From assembly GCA_002110485.1 (NCBI GenBank), contig MOWL01000001.1, positions 744,001 to 808,000 of the forward strand: DNA of 64,000 bases. The letters run 5' to 3'. Positions 1-10,952 of this stretch are shown in pieces (positions within the stretch are counted from its first letter, which is position 1; each line of letters starts with the position of its first letter). A program made the translations under genes and the position numbers. The DNA is from Emergomyces orientalis. Its lineage: Eukaryota; Ascomycota; Eurotiomycetes; Onygenales; Ajellomycetaceae. Under the pieces are notes generated by a model, which was not told the origin of the DNA, made no database searches, and was given only the letters and a program-made list of their open reading frames with translations.

Positions 1-505
1 TAGCAGTGCAATAATAATAATAATAATGGAACTACTACTCCGTAGAGTTGAACATATCTTTCCGGAAGAACTAGCAGCATAATTCGAAAGTGTGAACTTT
101 ACAACTTTCTGTATCAATACCAGGTAACTTTGCAATTAACCGTGTGCGTTCCGGATCAAACCTTGTTCTCAAATATTCAATCACTTGCGCCAGAAGGAAC
201 TTAATTCGACCCTAACAAAGCTGGGAGCTCAAGGATTAGTATTGCAACGAATGAGGCAAATACCAATAGATGAAGGGAAAAAAAAGGAAAGGAACCATTC
301 CCTTGGTTAAAATTTATCAAACTTCGCCCAGGTTTTGATTCCTCAGCTTTTTATTGAACGATGTGGCGAGTCAAAACCACCATTCTCAGTATTTCTTTTG
401 CCTGGAGCATTCCAGGACCACTGCAAGTGCTAAAGCAAAAGTCTGTGCCTAAGGCGGCGTGGGGATTCCCAGTCTGGAGAAGAATAGCGACCATCAGGAA
501 AACTT
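1..505. other. Noncoding stretch downstream of the left-edge gene
   Basis: Apart from the AAT microsatellite I see no coding exon. The stretch lies 3' of the minus-strand gene that stops at 506 and probably includes its 3' untranslated region. Confidence 0.4.
10..27. repeat. AAT trinucleotide microsatellite
   Basis: Six AAT units read directly from the sequence. They lie in the noncoding stretch left of the first gene, with no reading frame across them. Confidence 0.9.
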
Positions 506-1108
506 CTAGCTGATGGTGGCTTCGAACCGCTCGCCACCTGAGCGGAGAGGGTTGCGGGTGTGGCCTCGCTCATCTTTTGGCCACTGACGCAAAGCTAAAT
601 TATCGACCTCCACTTCTGCAACCACCACTGGTCCAGGACCACCAGCAATGCGGCTAGCTTTCTTGTTCACCAAATCCAGCTGACAGGTTGCCGAGGTGGA
701 CTTGGTTTAAGCATGCCTTATCTCATTGGCTTGCTCGTACCTTGTAAGCCAAAGAAGGCACCAGACCAGTTTGCTGGGTCCGTGACTTTGCGTGAAAAAA
801 AAGGAATTGAGACCTCCGATCTAGGTACCGCAAACTCGGAGCTCCCTCTGTTGTCATCCCCGATGTTGCCTTCTTTTTGGGGTGTGAGATCACAATTTTG
901 ACGAAGCCTCGCGGTCTGTACTGCAAGTTGGGTGGAATTGGGTGGTCGAAGAAGGAAAAATACCCTACACTAAAGAACGGTTAATGTAGTGCTGATTTTA
1001 GCCCATCTACTTCAGCGCATAGCACACACCCAAACTTACCGAACAGCTCTTCTGGCTTATGGTAGACAACACGATTCCCTTGCACAAACTGAGCAACCTC
1101 ATGATGAT
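506..1108 (-). CDS. Small unrecognised multi-exon protein (5' end uncertain)
   Basis: I rebuilt this gene from three exons: 1108-1040, 920-741 and 615-506 (stop TAG at 508-506). The donors are gtaagt (1039) and gtacga (740). The acceptors are ttgcag (before 920) and gttgcag (before 615). Phases agree at both junctions, and the joined frame has no stop and a natural composition, with segments such as EFAVPRSEVSIPFFSRK and a conserved-looking tail RSGGERFEATIS. The most upstream exon begins after AAG at 1109, so a further 5' exon is needed. A possible first exon is only ATGT at 1325-1322, in a good fungal start context (CAAAATG) and followed by gtaagg. That would give a complete protein of about 120 residues. 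I recognise no domain, signal peptide or membrane segment. A second open frame through the middle exon (926-723) is taken to be a shadow, because its amino-acid composition is less natural. Confidence 0.5.
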
Positions 1109-1325
1109 CTTAATTTTTGACCTATCAGAACCATCCCACATGACTGTTTTGAGATGTTGACTTCCTCCCCGTGCAGCGCCAGCAGTCAAGCTTTCAGCCT
1201 AACTCCCACCTCTGTCTTGCTTTTATTTTGTTTGTGTCTGCTTTATTTCTTGCACCGCAACACATTGACTAATGTACTGTCTTCCATGTGGTGTCAGAGC
1301 ACGCAGATTTCCACTCCTTACACAT

Positions 1326-4300
1326 TTTTGACGATTTCCTGATTCCATGATTCAACCTTTCTCAGTTATCAGGTGGTTGATAATTTTCCCTGTTCGCAAC
1401 CGTATTGGCCGAAAGGATAGAGGCTATATGCAAGGATAACCGTCCAAACTCGACTTCAACTTCCGTCTTTCCCGTCGGAGATTGTGGACGAACCAGAACC
1501 ATGATGAATGAATAACAAAGAATCAAGGGCGGTTCAAGTCCGCAAAGGTCGAGCTGCAGACTGCAGTCCCGTTTGACAGACCTCTCGAACCATCTCAAGT
1601 TTTCCTCTTATTTCCCCTGTTTTCCTTTTGTTTCCTTTTTTTCATTTTCATTTTCATTTTCATTTTATTAGTCCTTTTCTTTTTCTTTTTTTTCTTTGGT
1701 GACCACCCTTTTGACTCTGGGGCTCGCTAAAACGATGCTGTTATTCGTTCTCTTCATGCGGAAAAAAACAAACCTGCCTTTCCAAATAAAACATCAGCAA
1801 ATTGAAACAAAGTTGAAATGGATCATCCCGAAGTTAACCTTCATAGTCGACCACACTTGCCCAGCCAATGGCCTCATATTTTCTTTTATTCAATTCTTGT
1901 TAAAATGTTCTTGAAAAAGCCTCCTTTTCGGCACTGAACTCCCTGAGGAGAAAAAGAAATCTTGAAAAAGAAACTAGAGATAAGAGGGGCCCCTTTAATT
2001 CTCTCACTTATCCCGTTCGTGGAAACTTCCAGCTATGTTCAGTCAGAATCCTGTTTTTTCTCGCAAATGCAGACCTCCTCCCAATTTACCAATTCATCCA
2101 ATTTACCAGTCCATCTAGACCCCTTCGTACAGCCATCCCACGTGTTAAACTCCAGCCTTTTTGGACCACCGTTAATTTCCCACCATATTTGGCCATATCA
2201 CGATTTCATTGGATATCAGCAAATTTGGTACGTCCAGACAGGCGCCTGCTGCTCCAGCGTCCAGCTAAACATTGTTTTCAATCCGCCCTATGGCTGAGGA
2301 AACAATAAGCTTTCCTTTCCTTCTCGCCGTTTGTGCCATTTTGGCGGGTGCTGCAAGAAGCTATCCAGTAAGTATCCGTGATGTACGGGGGAACATGTGG
2401 ATCGTTCACGTTAAAAGTCACCCACCTTTACAGCCCGTTTCGTTAGGGCCGAAATCTTCTTTCCTGAAATGGTAAAACTATAATCTGTACGACAAGGCGA
2501 GCATTTCAGATTTTTTGACCTTTCTTCTTTTGTCCGTCTTGCTTTTAACTTCTCGTATTCCTCTGACGCCCCTGATGATCTGAGCCGCACTGTGGGTGAA
2601 ACTTTTCAACGGAATTGTCAACCACTTCAAGCCAATTTGTCTGCGTGCTCTACTAAATATAATCCCAGATCGTTGGGGCTTGCTTCAAGCATCTAGGCAG
2701 GGGGGGCTCCATCTTTTCCCTGTCCCCCCACGCTGCGTTTTCTCCGCCTGATATTATAATTATGAGGCGTTTTGAACATTTCTCTTTCCCCTTGTCGACA
2801 TTTTTGAACCCCTTCTTGCACTCGATCAATGCTAGTGTCGGGACCCAGTCGGGACATGCGTTCCCAATACTCAGCCTCAGAGGCCTGCAATAGCCAATCG
2901 AAGTTTGTGGCGTGCCGCTGTCTCACCAGAGCCGCCGGTGTTCTTAAATCCATACGCGGATTTAATGGTGCCGTGCTCTTATCAGTGATTCCGACCGGGT
3001 TCGGCAATTCGAAAACAGCAGAAAACCCTTGCCCCTTCAGATCTCGCCTTTCTTTTCCTCTTGGGGAGCGAGGTTCTGCTCTTCACTATGTTCAGCTCAG
3101 GGCACACATGCATGCTGCGAAGGTATCAAGTTTCCTGCTTTCTCTAAGGGTTGGAAGTGAAACCGCCTTTGGCTGTGCTCTTTGCTCTTTGCCTGGTTCT
3201 GCTATCCGTTCAACTTTTTCAACCATCGTCTCTCGGGATTGGGTTAACTTTATTAACGCAATTCTATTTATATGATAACCTTAAACCTTTGGCTAGTTTC
3301 CCCGAGATGGTTGCTTTCTTGTCGCCTAGCCCATCGGTTTTTCGGGACTGATTAGCTCTTTTCTCCCTCATCAATCAAGTGTTCGCATTGATATGCAGAT
3401 GAGACAGGCAGAAGATGCGATCGTAGCACAAAACCTAAAAACAGGCTTTATGCAGATGAGAATGGCACTCCGAGCCAGCGTATATGGCCTTGGCTTAAGA
3501 ACAGGCTCCCATATCTCCGGGTTGGTATGTGATTGCTCTGCGCAGTACCTACTCACCGCCCCTACTTCGGGAAGATCTAATAGATAGAACTCAAAGGCAG
3601 AGGCTGCAGGTGTGATGTGCGTCTGCTAGATGTCGACATCACCATAATACCCCTAAAACAGTCTCATTAGCTTGTATGAAAGCCACATACTCGTGTTTCC
3701 GCCCCATTGGTGATGGATTTCTGAATATGGCTGAAAAACGTGGCACTGGAGCCTAGAGAGGACTCGGGAAAGTGTCCGACGTGGGTTTTCATTTGGTAAT
3801 AGGGGTCAGTCAATAAAGTTTCCAAATTCTCCCAAGAAGAAATTTAAGAATATTCAGCCTCAAGATGGCAAACTTTAACTGGGCAAACGGCGCTGTTTTA
3901 ATATTTTCATTTATTTCTCAGGAGCAATGATATATCTGATATCCTGATATCTGTACATGGGACTTACTGCAAATTTGTCTCAGGGGAATGACCAGATCAT
4001 TCCTCCCTGCATCATTGTTGTAAGACACAGATGCACAATTTCAACCCCCATTGTTACTGCCATCCCCCTTCCATGTATCCTCGCTCCCCGCAAACACTAA
4101 GTTTAGCAAAATTTCCTCGTATTATAAATTTGAAGAAAAGCTAACTCATGTCTTGTGTTTATCTATCCGTACCTACCATAACTCCATCAGGACTCACCGT
4201 CTCCCTCAGTCTTCCCAGGCTATTCCTTGATGCCCCGTGATTTAGAACCAGCAGAATGACCTAATTCTAGACGATTCGACAACCTCGACGGCGCTGGCAC

Positions 4301-7300
4301 AGGAACAAATAGTGGTACTCCCATCTGACATTATCGGCGGTGGGGAATAGTGGAACAAAAATGTCATTGATGAGACTTTCGATAGAACGTACGGAGCTGC
4401 CTTGGGCATCAATGGTAATGGACATCTTGTCCCCACGTAGTTATACTAGTGCTAGAAGGCATAGCTGAGAGAAGTCAAGGGTTAGTCAGTGTGCGGGATT
4501 AAATGGGGTCGGAGCTGGCATTTGAAATAACAGCTGGACAGGGTAAGATAGAAGTAAGCGTAGGATGGAACAGCTACCATACGCAGCAATGCTAAAATAT
4601 AATATGGATGGAATTGCAAAAACCTTTGTTCGATACACAATCTGACTCTCCATACACTATGCTCATGGTTGGAACGAGTGCTATACTAAGCGTCATGATA
4701 ATTCCGGCTATCCACGGGCAATTTTGCCTTGCGCTTACCACTGTGCATGAGACTTAATGATAGTCACTCAGAATGCCATAATATCACATTGGACAACGGT
4801 ATCAGATGTTGCCATTTGCCATTCTTGGAACACTTAATTCTAATATCAGGTTAGCATTGCTGACGGATAATGAGTACTGTATTGTGTCTGAGGAAGGCAC
4901 AGGAAATATAACTAACGTCAGCCAACTAACATTGATACTACAGAGTTATCCCAAAACCCTGTATTAAGGGCCCGAGAATGGAATACCTCCGGTGGGTAGA
5001 ATTGATCAAAAGTTCCTAATTGCCATAGTTCTCATAGCAGGTTCGATCATGGAGGTTATATAATTCGCCCGGAGAAGGGATATGTTCACATACAACATGT
5101 TTGATGACATGGTTCACTCTTTGCAATTATGGTAGCCACAAAGATCGACCCCAAATAAGGCGACGATGGCACGTAAGATAGAATTCTGTGGTATGATTAA
5201 GCAGTATCTTGAAGAAAGGCAACTTACACGGTGTGGCAATTTTAATATGAACCCGGCCAAATGCATTGCGCCAGCTTGAACGCATCACTGCAAAAATGAA
5301 TTGTTAGCTAATACCACCAATTCAGTTTCCTCCTCTGCTTGCCAGGAGCATTTCCTTCCCCAGCTGCAAACACGGAAGTGAAGGAATCATGATAATGCCA
5401 TACAACACCCCCAAGGAAGTGCGCTTTCACCGTTGTATATCCAGATCAACATTGGATACTCCCATCTTTTACCGTACCAGTGTCGAAGTACACCAAGTAC
5501 GACGAATTCCATCCCCGAGTTCGAGAGTTATCCGCACCATTGGACATACGACACTCCGAACGAGATCCAGATGCAGATATATGCCCACCTGCGCCCTTTT
5601 GGCGGTTGCACTTTAAAATGGCGTTGACAACAATTTATTCAAACGGTTTGTTTATGGAAATGGGGGCAAAAGTCGAGGAAAGTCGGGAATATAAGTGTCC
5701 TGGACACGGTCCGGGACAATACTACTGCTACCCGGCTTAGATGACAAGTGAGCAGACATATTCAAGTATTTAGATCAAAGGGGAGCAATTTAGGGCTAGA
5801 ATTGTTACTTTCTCACCATAAAGCACCACCATGGTTGGAAGACCAGAGTTTTTCTGATATTCCAAATTAATGTCACCAAGAGAGTCATGGCAGCAACAAA
5901 CATGCCACTGCACTGGCATAGCTATCGATGAAGTCCTTTGCGCTCGCTGTTTCGCGGCTTTGTGCCCATGATGGAGTAGACGCAACCCATCCTCATATTT
6001 TTTAAGGTTTTGGTGGCACAAACTCCGCCTAATTCCATCTGAGGGAATTGAAGATAACGTACCTAGCCATCCTGGGTTCGTATTGAGCCACACATCCCTC
6101 TCAGTTCATGCAGAAAAAGGTTTATCAAAAATCCATCAGGTGGTGCAACTCTTTTACCCTAGTTGAATGTTCCTTTTGTTCAGGCCCTGGAACGATCGCA
6201 ACGGATCAAGCCCCAGAGGAAGCCGGCCGCGAGCTATCTAGCATATCCGAATTGAGAGCATAACTATGCCATTATTAGCGTACCCAAAGCCTCGTCCATC
6301 AATCATAAGCACGAATTTAACCGATGGTGGTGCAAGTAAACATGAAAGCTCAGGGGGGAAAGGCTAACTCCCAAAACTTGTCTTGAGCACAGATTCCAAA
6401 GATTGTGAAAAAAAATGAAGGCAGGAAATGCCGCAAGGCGTAAATAGGTATGAGATTCTTCTGTTGCCAGCCCCTTGATAAGTCATCGCTCGCCGGCAAA
6501 AATTTGCCTTTCGGGGTAGGGTAGGAGAATAGCCATTGTTGGCAAATGCATGCATGACGAGTTATTCACAAAATCTTAGAATAACTCGGTGAAGCCAGGG
6601 TGCGGATGGTAACAAAATTGAATGAAGCTCTTCCTTAAAAGCGGTCAACATGATATAATGTAACAGGACACCTCGCAATTTAACACATTGCCCATCGTGA
6701 GGATTTACATCACAAATTAGCAACTCGATCCTGGGTATATGGGGAATGACATGAACTATTGGAAATGGTAGGTGAGATTGGCTTAATCATTTTGGCCTAT
6801 TGATGGAGTTAGGCATGAATGCGGCTTAATCTCGCAAATATTTGAAGCCAAGAAGGGTCTTGACTTCAACTGCAGGCCATCGAATCTCGCCTTGAAACAT
6901 ATTTGTATCGAGCGCAAGCAACCCACTATCTGGCGTCTGTTCTCAAGAGGGCTTTTGTTGTTGGTTTTAGTTTGAAAAACTTTTGCTATATTCCGAATTT
7001 ATTATATGAATTTTTCTAAACCCTATTTGCGCGACTATGTTGCCAATCGACACTACTAGGTGTACGAAACTGAATATATCATCCCGTCGCCGGCGGTTTT
7101 CAAGTGTCTGGCTGATGATTGTCTGCAATTTTGTAGGTTCAAGGAAAGCAGCTATTGCACTCAGAAGCCTGGGGGGTGAGAGAGAAATAGAAGTATACAG
7201 CTTCAATTCCAGCGAGCTTTAATGAATACGGCGCTTGCGTACATTGCATATTCAGATACAGGCTACACGCCTTGCTGATGGTAGCTTCAGGTTCATCCGA

Positions 7301-8224
7301 TACAGAACGACATAGTTCTGGATATTTTGGGAAACTCGAATATTCTTTTTTGAAACTGTTTATGTGTCAAGACCTTCTCCATGTTGTTAATATTTCATCC
7401 CTGGAACTGTCTTGGGATATGGCACAGCATAAGGCGTATCCCCGACTGAGTTTAGAGCCACCGTTCATGGATAAACAACTTCCAATTCATGATTCTGATA
7501 TACTTTTACCCTGCCGGCGGTGATGAGGGGAGTCAGTGGAGTGTGTAAAGGGTGAGAGCTGAGGGTGAGCTTGACAGTATGCTTTACCGCAAAGAGGTTT
7601 CTGCATAAGCTCAAATACGCATGGACCGTGCCATACAGCGTCATGCACCAGCGGAATTTTTATTTTTATTTTTTCTTCTTTCGGCAAAACTGGTGGTTCT
7701 AGGAATGTGGAGAGCTTAGCATTAGGTGGCGTTCTGCCATCCCCAAGACCCTTGCGCATGGTCGTCGGATAGCACGTTTCACCGCGAGGAGGCGTCCATG
7801 GACCACGAAGCGCCAGCACAGGGACCGAGAGACAAATCAGTTTTCGGGATTGGCAGCATTGAAGGATTGGCAGCCATTAGCATAAATTGGAGCAGATATC
7901 AAAAATTGCTAGCCGGATGCTACTCTCTATACCTAGACAGTACTGTACGAAGGTTCTCACCGACTTCGGCGTTGGGTTGCCAAGTTACGCATGCACAACT
8001 TCCGAGGCAGGGGACAAATTCCCGAGGTGAAAGGGAAATTGTCACTATGACGCAAACCGTTGTTCCGCCCCACTTAGTAAGCAACACAGAACTTCGACAA
8101 CATCAACAACAAACATCCAATACCAAGCAACAGAGCAACAGATCAGCCCCCGTTTTTATTGTCGCAATTTATCTTCTACATATGCTGAGGATTGAAAATA
8201 TATTGTGATACTTTGGCTTTTTTC
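1326..8224. other. Gene-poor region, about 6.9 kb
   Basis: No gene can be defended with confidence here. The region holds a TTTTCA repeat and short open stretches that look coding but do not resolve into a gene. These are 2698-3085 on the minus strand, a hydrophobic 26-codon plus-strand frame ending at a GTAAGT donor (2290-2367), a frame with an internal TAG (4221-4440), and a stretch open in all plus frames (5395-5740). The last 150 bases or so, CAA-rich around 8095-8140, look like the promoter and 5' leader of the hydrolase gene. Confidence 0.4.
1638..1666. repeat. TTTTCA hexanucleotide repeat
   Basis: About four and a half tandem units of TTTTCA within a longer pyrimidine-rich tract (about 1600-1700). 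Seen directly. Noncoding. Confidence 0.8.
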
Positions 8225-9335
8225 ATGAGACTGCAACCATTCCTAGCTCTCCTCCGAAGCCCCGTGTCCAGACCGCAAGCACTTTCGGCGAATTATTACT
8301 CTCCGCTTAGAGGAACTCGATTTCCACATTGCGCCGCCGACATGTCGAAATATAGCAAGGCTTGTTGCTCGTAAGTAATTAGTGGACGTTACCCAATGAC
8401 TCTTGGTATGGAGCATGACTGATCACATTGGTACTCTGCAGCATCCCTCCCGTGATCTCAAAGGGCTACGAGGGGAAGGGCAAATATCTCAACATAAATG
8501 GAATGAAAACATGTACGTCTATCATCTTGTAAAACCCCTATATACCCCTGTGAACCTGATTGAATCCCCTACTCTTATCCGATTTTCATATTGATAACAT
8601 CTTCACAGATGTCACTGGCCCTGAAAATGCTACAGAAGCCATCCTGGTTATTTATGGTAATTGAAACCCGACAATAAAACGCACATTCGCCCCCTTACCC
8701 CGATTAACAATCTCAAAATTTCACCAGACATCTTTGGTTTCTTCCCGCAAACTATCCAAGGCGCCGATATAATGGCCACGTCTGACCCCAACCGCAAGTA
8801 TCGCGTCTTCATGCCAGATTTCTTCGACGGCAGCCCTGCCGACATTGCTTGGTACCCACCAACCACAGAAGAGGACAAGAAGAACCTGGGTCACTTTTTC
8901 CAAACCAAGGCCGCCGCCCCAGCCATCCTCTCCCGAATCCCTGGCGTTGTCGAAGAAGCCAACAAGCTTGCTGAGGGAGGGAAATTCAAAGCCTGGGCTA
9001 TCCTTGGGTACTGCTGGGGCGGGAAGATCGCCACGCTGTCCTCGATGCAGGACACGTTTTTCAAAGCTGCCGTTCAATGCCATCCCGCCATGCTCGATGC
9101 CAAAGATGCGCCTAAAGTCACCATCCCAATGGTAATGCTGGCTTCCATGGACGAGGACGTCAACGAGGTTAAGGCCTTTGAGAATGGTCTCGAAGTCCCC
9201 CACCATGTCGAAACGTGGAATTCGCAGATCCACGGCTGGATGGCGGCAAGAGGGGATTTAGATAATCCAGAGGTTCGCAAGGAGTATGAAAATGGATATA
9301 AAACAGTGCTGGGCTTCCTTAATGAGCATATGTAG
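8225..9335 (+). CDS. Dienelactone hydrolase family protein, probable mitochondrial form
   Basis: An alpha/beta-hydrolase of the dienelactone hydrolase family (fungal AIM2-like). Exons are 8225-8370, 8442-8512, 8609-8656 and 8728-9335, all with GT-AG introns and matching phases. From the inner ATG at 8342 the product is 251 residues. The nucleophile elbow GYCWGG puts the catalytic Cys at 145, with the likely acid at Asp191 (in SMDEDV) and the base at His218 (IHGW). This Cys-Asp-His set is the family's usual triad. The outer ATG at 8225 is in frame and adds 39 residues rich in Arg and hydrophobic residues, starting MRLQPFLALLRSPVSRPQ, which resembles a mitochondrial presequence. Both starts could be used, giving cytosolic and mitochondrial forms. 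The family hydrolyses dienelactones and related esters, but the substrate of the fungal proteins is mostly unknown. The gene has no close neighbours. Confidence 0.93.
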
Positions 9336-10740
9336 GTTGCCCGGCTTCTCGAGCTATTAATAACTGGGTTGACGGAAGAGGAAAGGAATAATAATATCAC
9401 TTCTCGAACAATTCAAAAAAAAAGGAAAAAAAAGGAAAAAAAAGGGAGATAGAGGGAATGAAAAAGCGTTCAAAAATATTCCTAATGGACAAAAAAATGC
9501 TATTGAAGAGGACTATAACGGCTAATTCAACCCACCACAAAATCATTTTGCTCACAGAACCAATTCGACGCCTAAGATTTAAAATGTTAAATATCAATTC
9601 ATTCATCGACCATCAGACCCAAAACAAACGCACCCCGTTCGGCCCTCTACTCCGCTGTGGTAGCGTGATCAGAATTGAAGACATAAAATAATGGGAATGG
9701 GAGTGAACGGGTGGGGAGGGGGGGGAGGGGGGAGAGTGTGCATGTAGGAGGCGTCTTTATTCCATAGTTTGAAAAATTGGTTTCCACCCGCCCTCCTTTT
9801 TCTGGTATCCTTGTTGTATTTCAACTTTTGTCTATTTCCCCCTTTTTAAAGCGCGGGTTTTGCTCCATGTTTCATTTCCCTCTTGATTCAGATGCTGTTT
9901 CGTGTATTTCTCTCGATGGCAAGTGGGATAGCCATAGTTTCACCGTGTATAATCGATTGGTTGAAATAAACATTAAAATGTAAAGTAGTGGTCATAAGTT
10001 TCGACCTTTCAGACAAAAATTTTTCATCTGCTCATCTTCGGGGTGGGGATGAGATATGGACATTTCATAAGACTGGATGAGCTCGACTTTGACCTAGCCA
10101 AGCTACAGAAAAGGAACAAAATTAGATAGAAAAGTAGATTTTCTATGTTAATGTTGGATCATGGGTGGGTTTCGTAGAAAGGGTGCCAAGGACTGAAGAC
10201 TAGAAGGATAAGTCGATATTTCGGAGCTTGACATCGCCATAATGTGTCAAGTTCAGCCTCCCCCGCCCCCACTCCAATTCCCCTCTTCCAAAAGGAAAAA
10301 GAAAAAACAACAGACCAAACACACCAGATGGCAGCAATGAAGATAGCTCTAACTTTATGCCGTCGTAAGCTGTTCCCACAAGGTTTCAGCGGGTGGCTCC
10401 GAGTTGTTGACATTCATTTCGATCCCTGTGGGCGTTTAAATCTTATTTAGGGGAATCAAGTGGAGGGGACCCTGGGCAGAACTTCGGCGACTATCAAGGT
10501 CTACCAATCAATCAGCCTGGTGATCGATTTGTCAAATTCAACAATAACAGATGCATTTCTCTACAGTAGTATCGGCGAATGTGCGGGGTCCTTTGTGAGA
10601 AGCAACTCACATAGTTAAACAATAAAGGATCTACCCTTTCCAAATCAAAACCACATAATCATGCTCAACGATTTTCATATGGCCTGCTCTCCCTGTGCTG
10701 TGCGGCCAGTAGGATTCTCCCCACGCTGAAACCATACATC

Positions 10741-10764
10741 ACTGGCTAGCTAAAACTAGCCAGT
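10741..10764. repeat. Perfect 9-bp inverted repeat with a 6-base loop
   Basis: The arm ACTGGCTAG at 10741-10749 is exactly reverse-complemented at 10756-10764, with CTAAAA between them. It could form a hairpin or bind a dimeric protein. There is no neighbouring gene to assign it to. Confidence 0.7.
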
Positions 10765-10916
10765 CAGATGGTCCCGTCTACCAACCCAACAGCTGGCTGC
10801 TGTCAAAGGGCAGGGTTCAACTTTTCCTGCCGGTATTGAATTCCGGGGTCTCGTGAACGGCGTTGCGATTTTCCTTGCTCTGCATCTACCAAAACCTGAA
10901 AAGGAAAAATTGTTTT

Positions 10917-10952
10917 CATGTTGCATGTTGCATGTTGCATATTGCACGTTGC
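10917..10952. repeat. Degenerate heptamer tandem repeat (TTGCATG)
   Basis: About five head-to-tail copies of TTGCATG, the last ones diverged to TTGCATA and TTGCACG. Seen directly. No gene lies close by. Confidence 0.75.

Noticed and set aside
505..535. Possible tRNA T-arm (GGTTCGAAGCC on the minus strand) and a 6-bp inverted repeat
   Set aside because: No acceptor, D or anticodon arm at the right distance; the segment is inside the last exon of the left-edge gene.
723..926. 67-codon minus-strand frame
   Set aside because: It overlaps the middle exon of the left-edge gene in another frame and is basic and low in acidic residues, so it is taken as a shadow, although its splice phases also happen to agree.
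5770..6093. 107-codon minus-strand frame
   Set aside because: Unremarkable composition, no domain, and the opposite strand is equally open in pieces.
7726..8208. 160-codon plus-strand frame upstream of the hydrolase
   Set aside because: Runs through CAA-rich leader sequence into the hydrolase promoter; no domain and no coding pattern.
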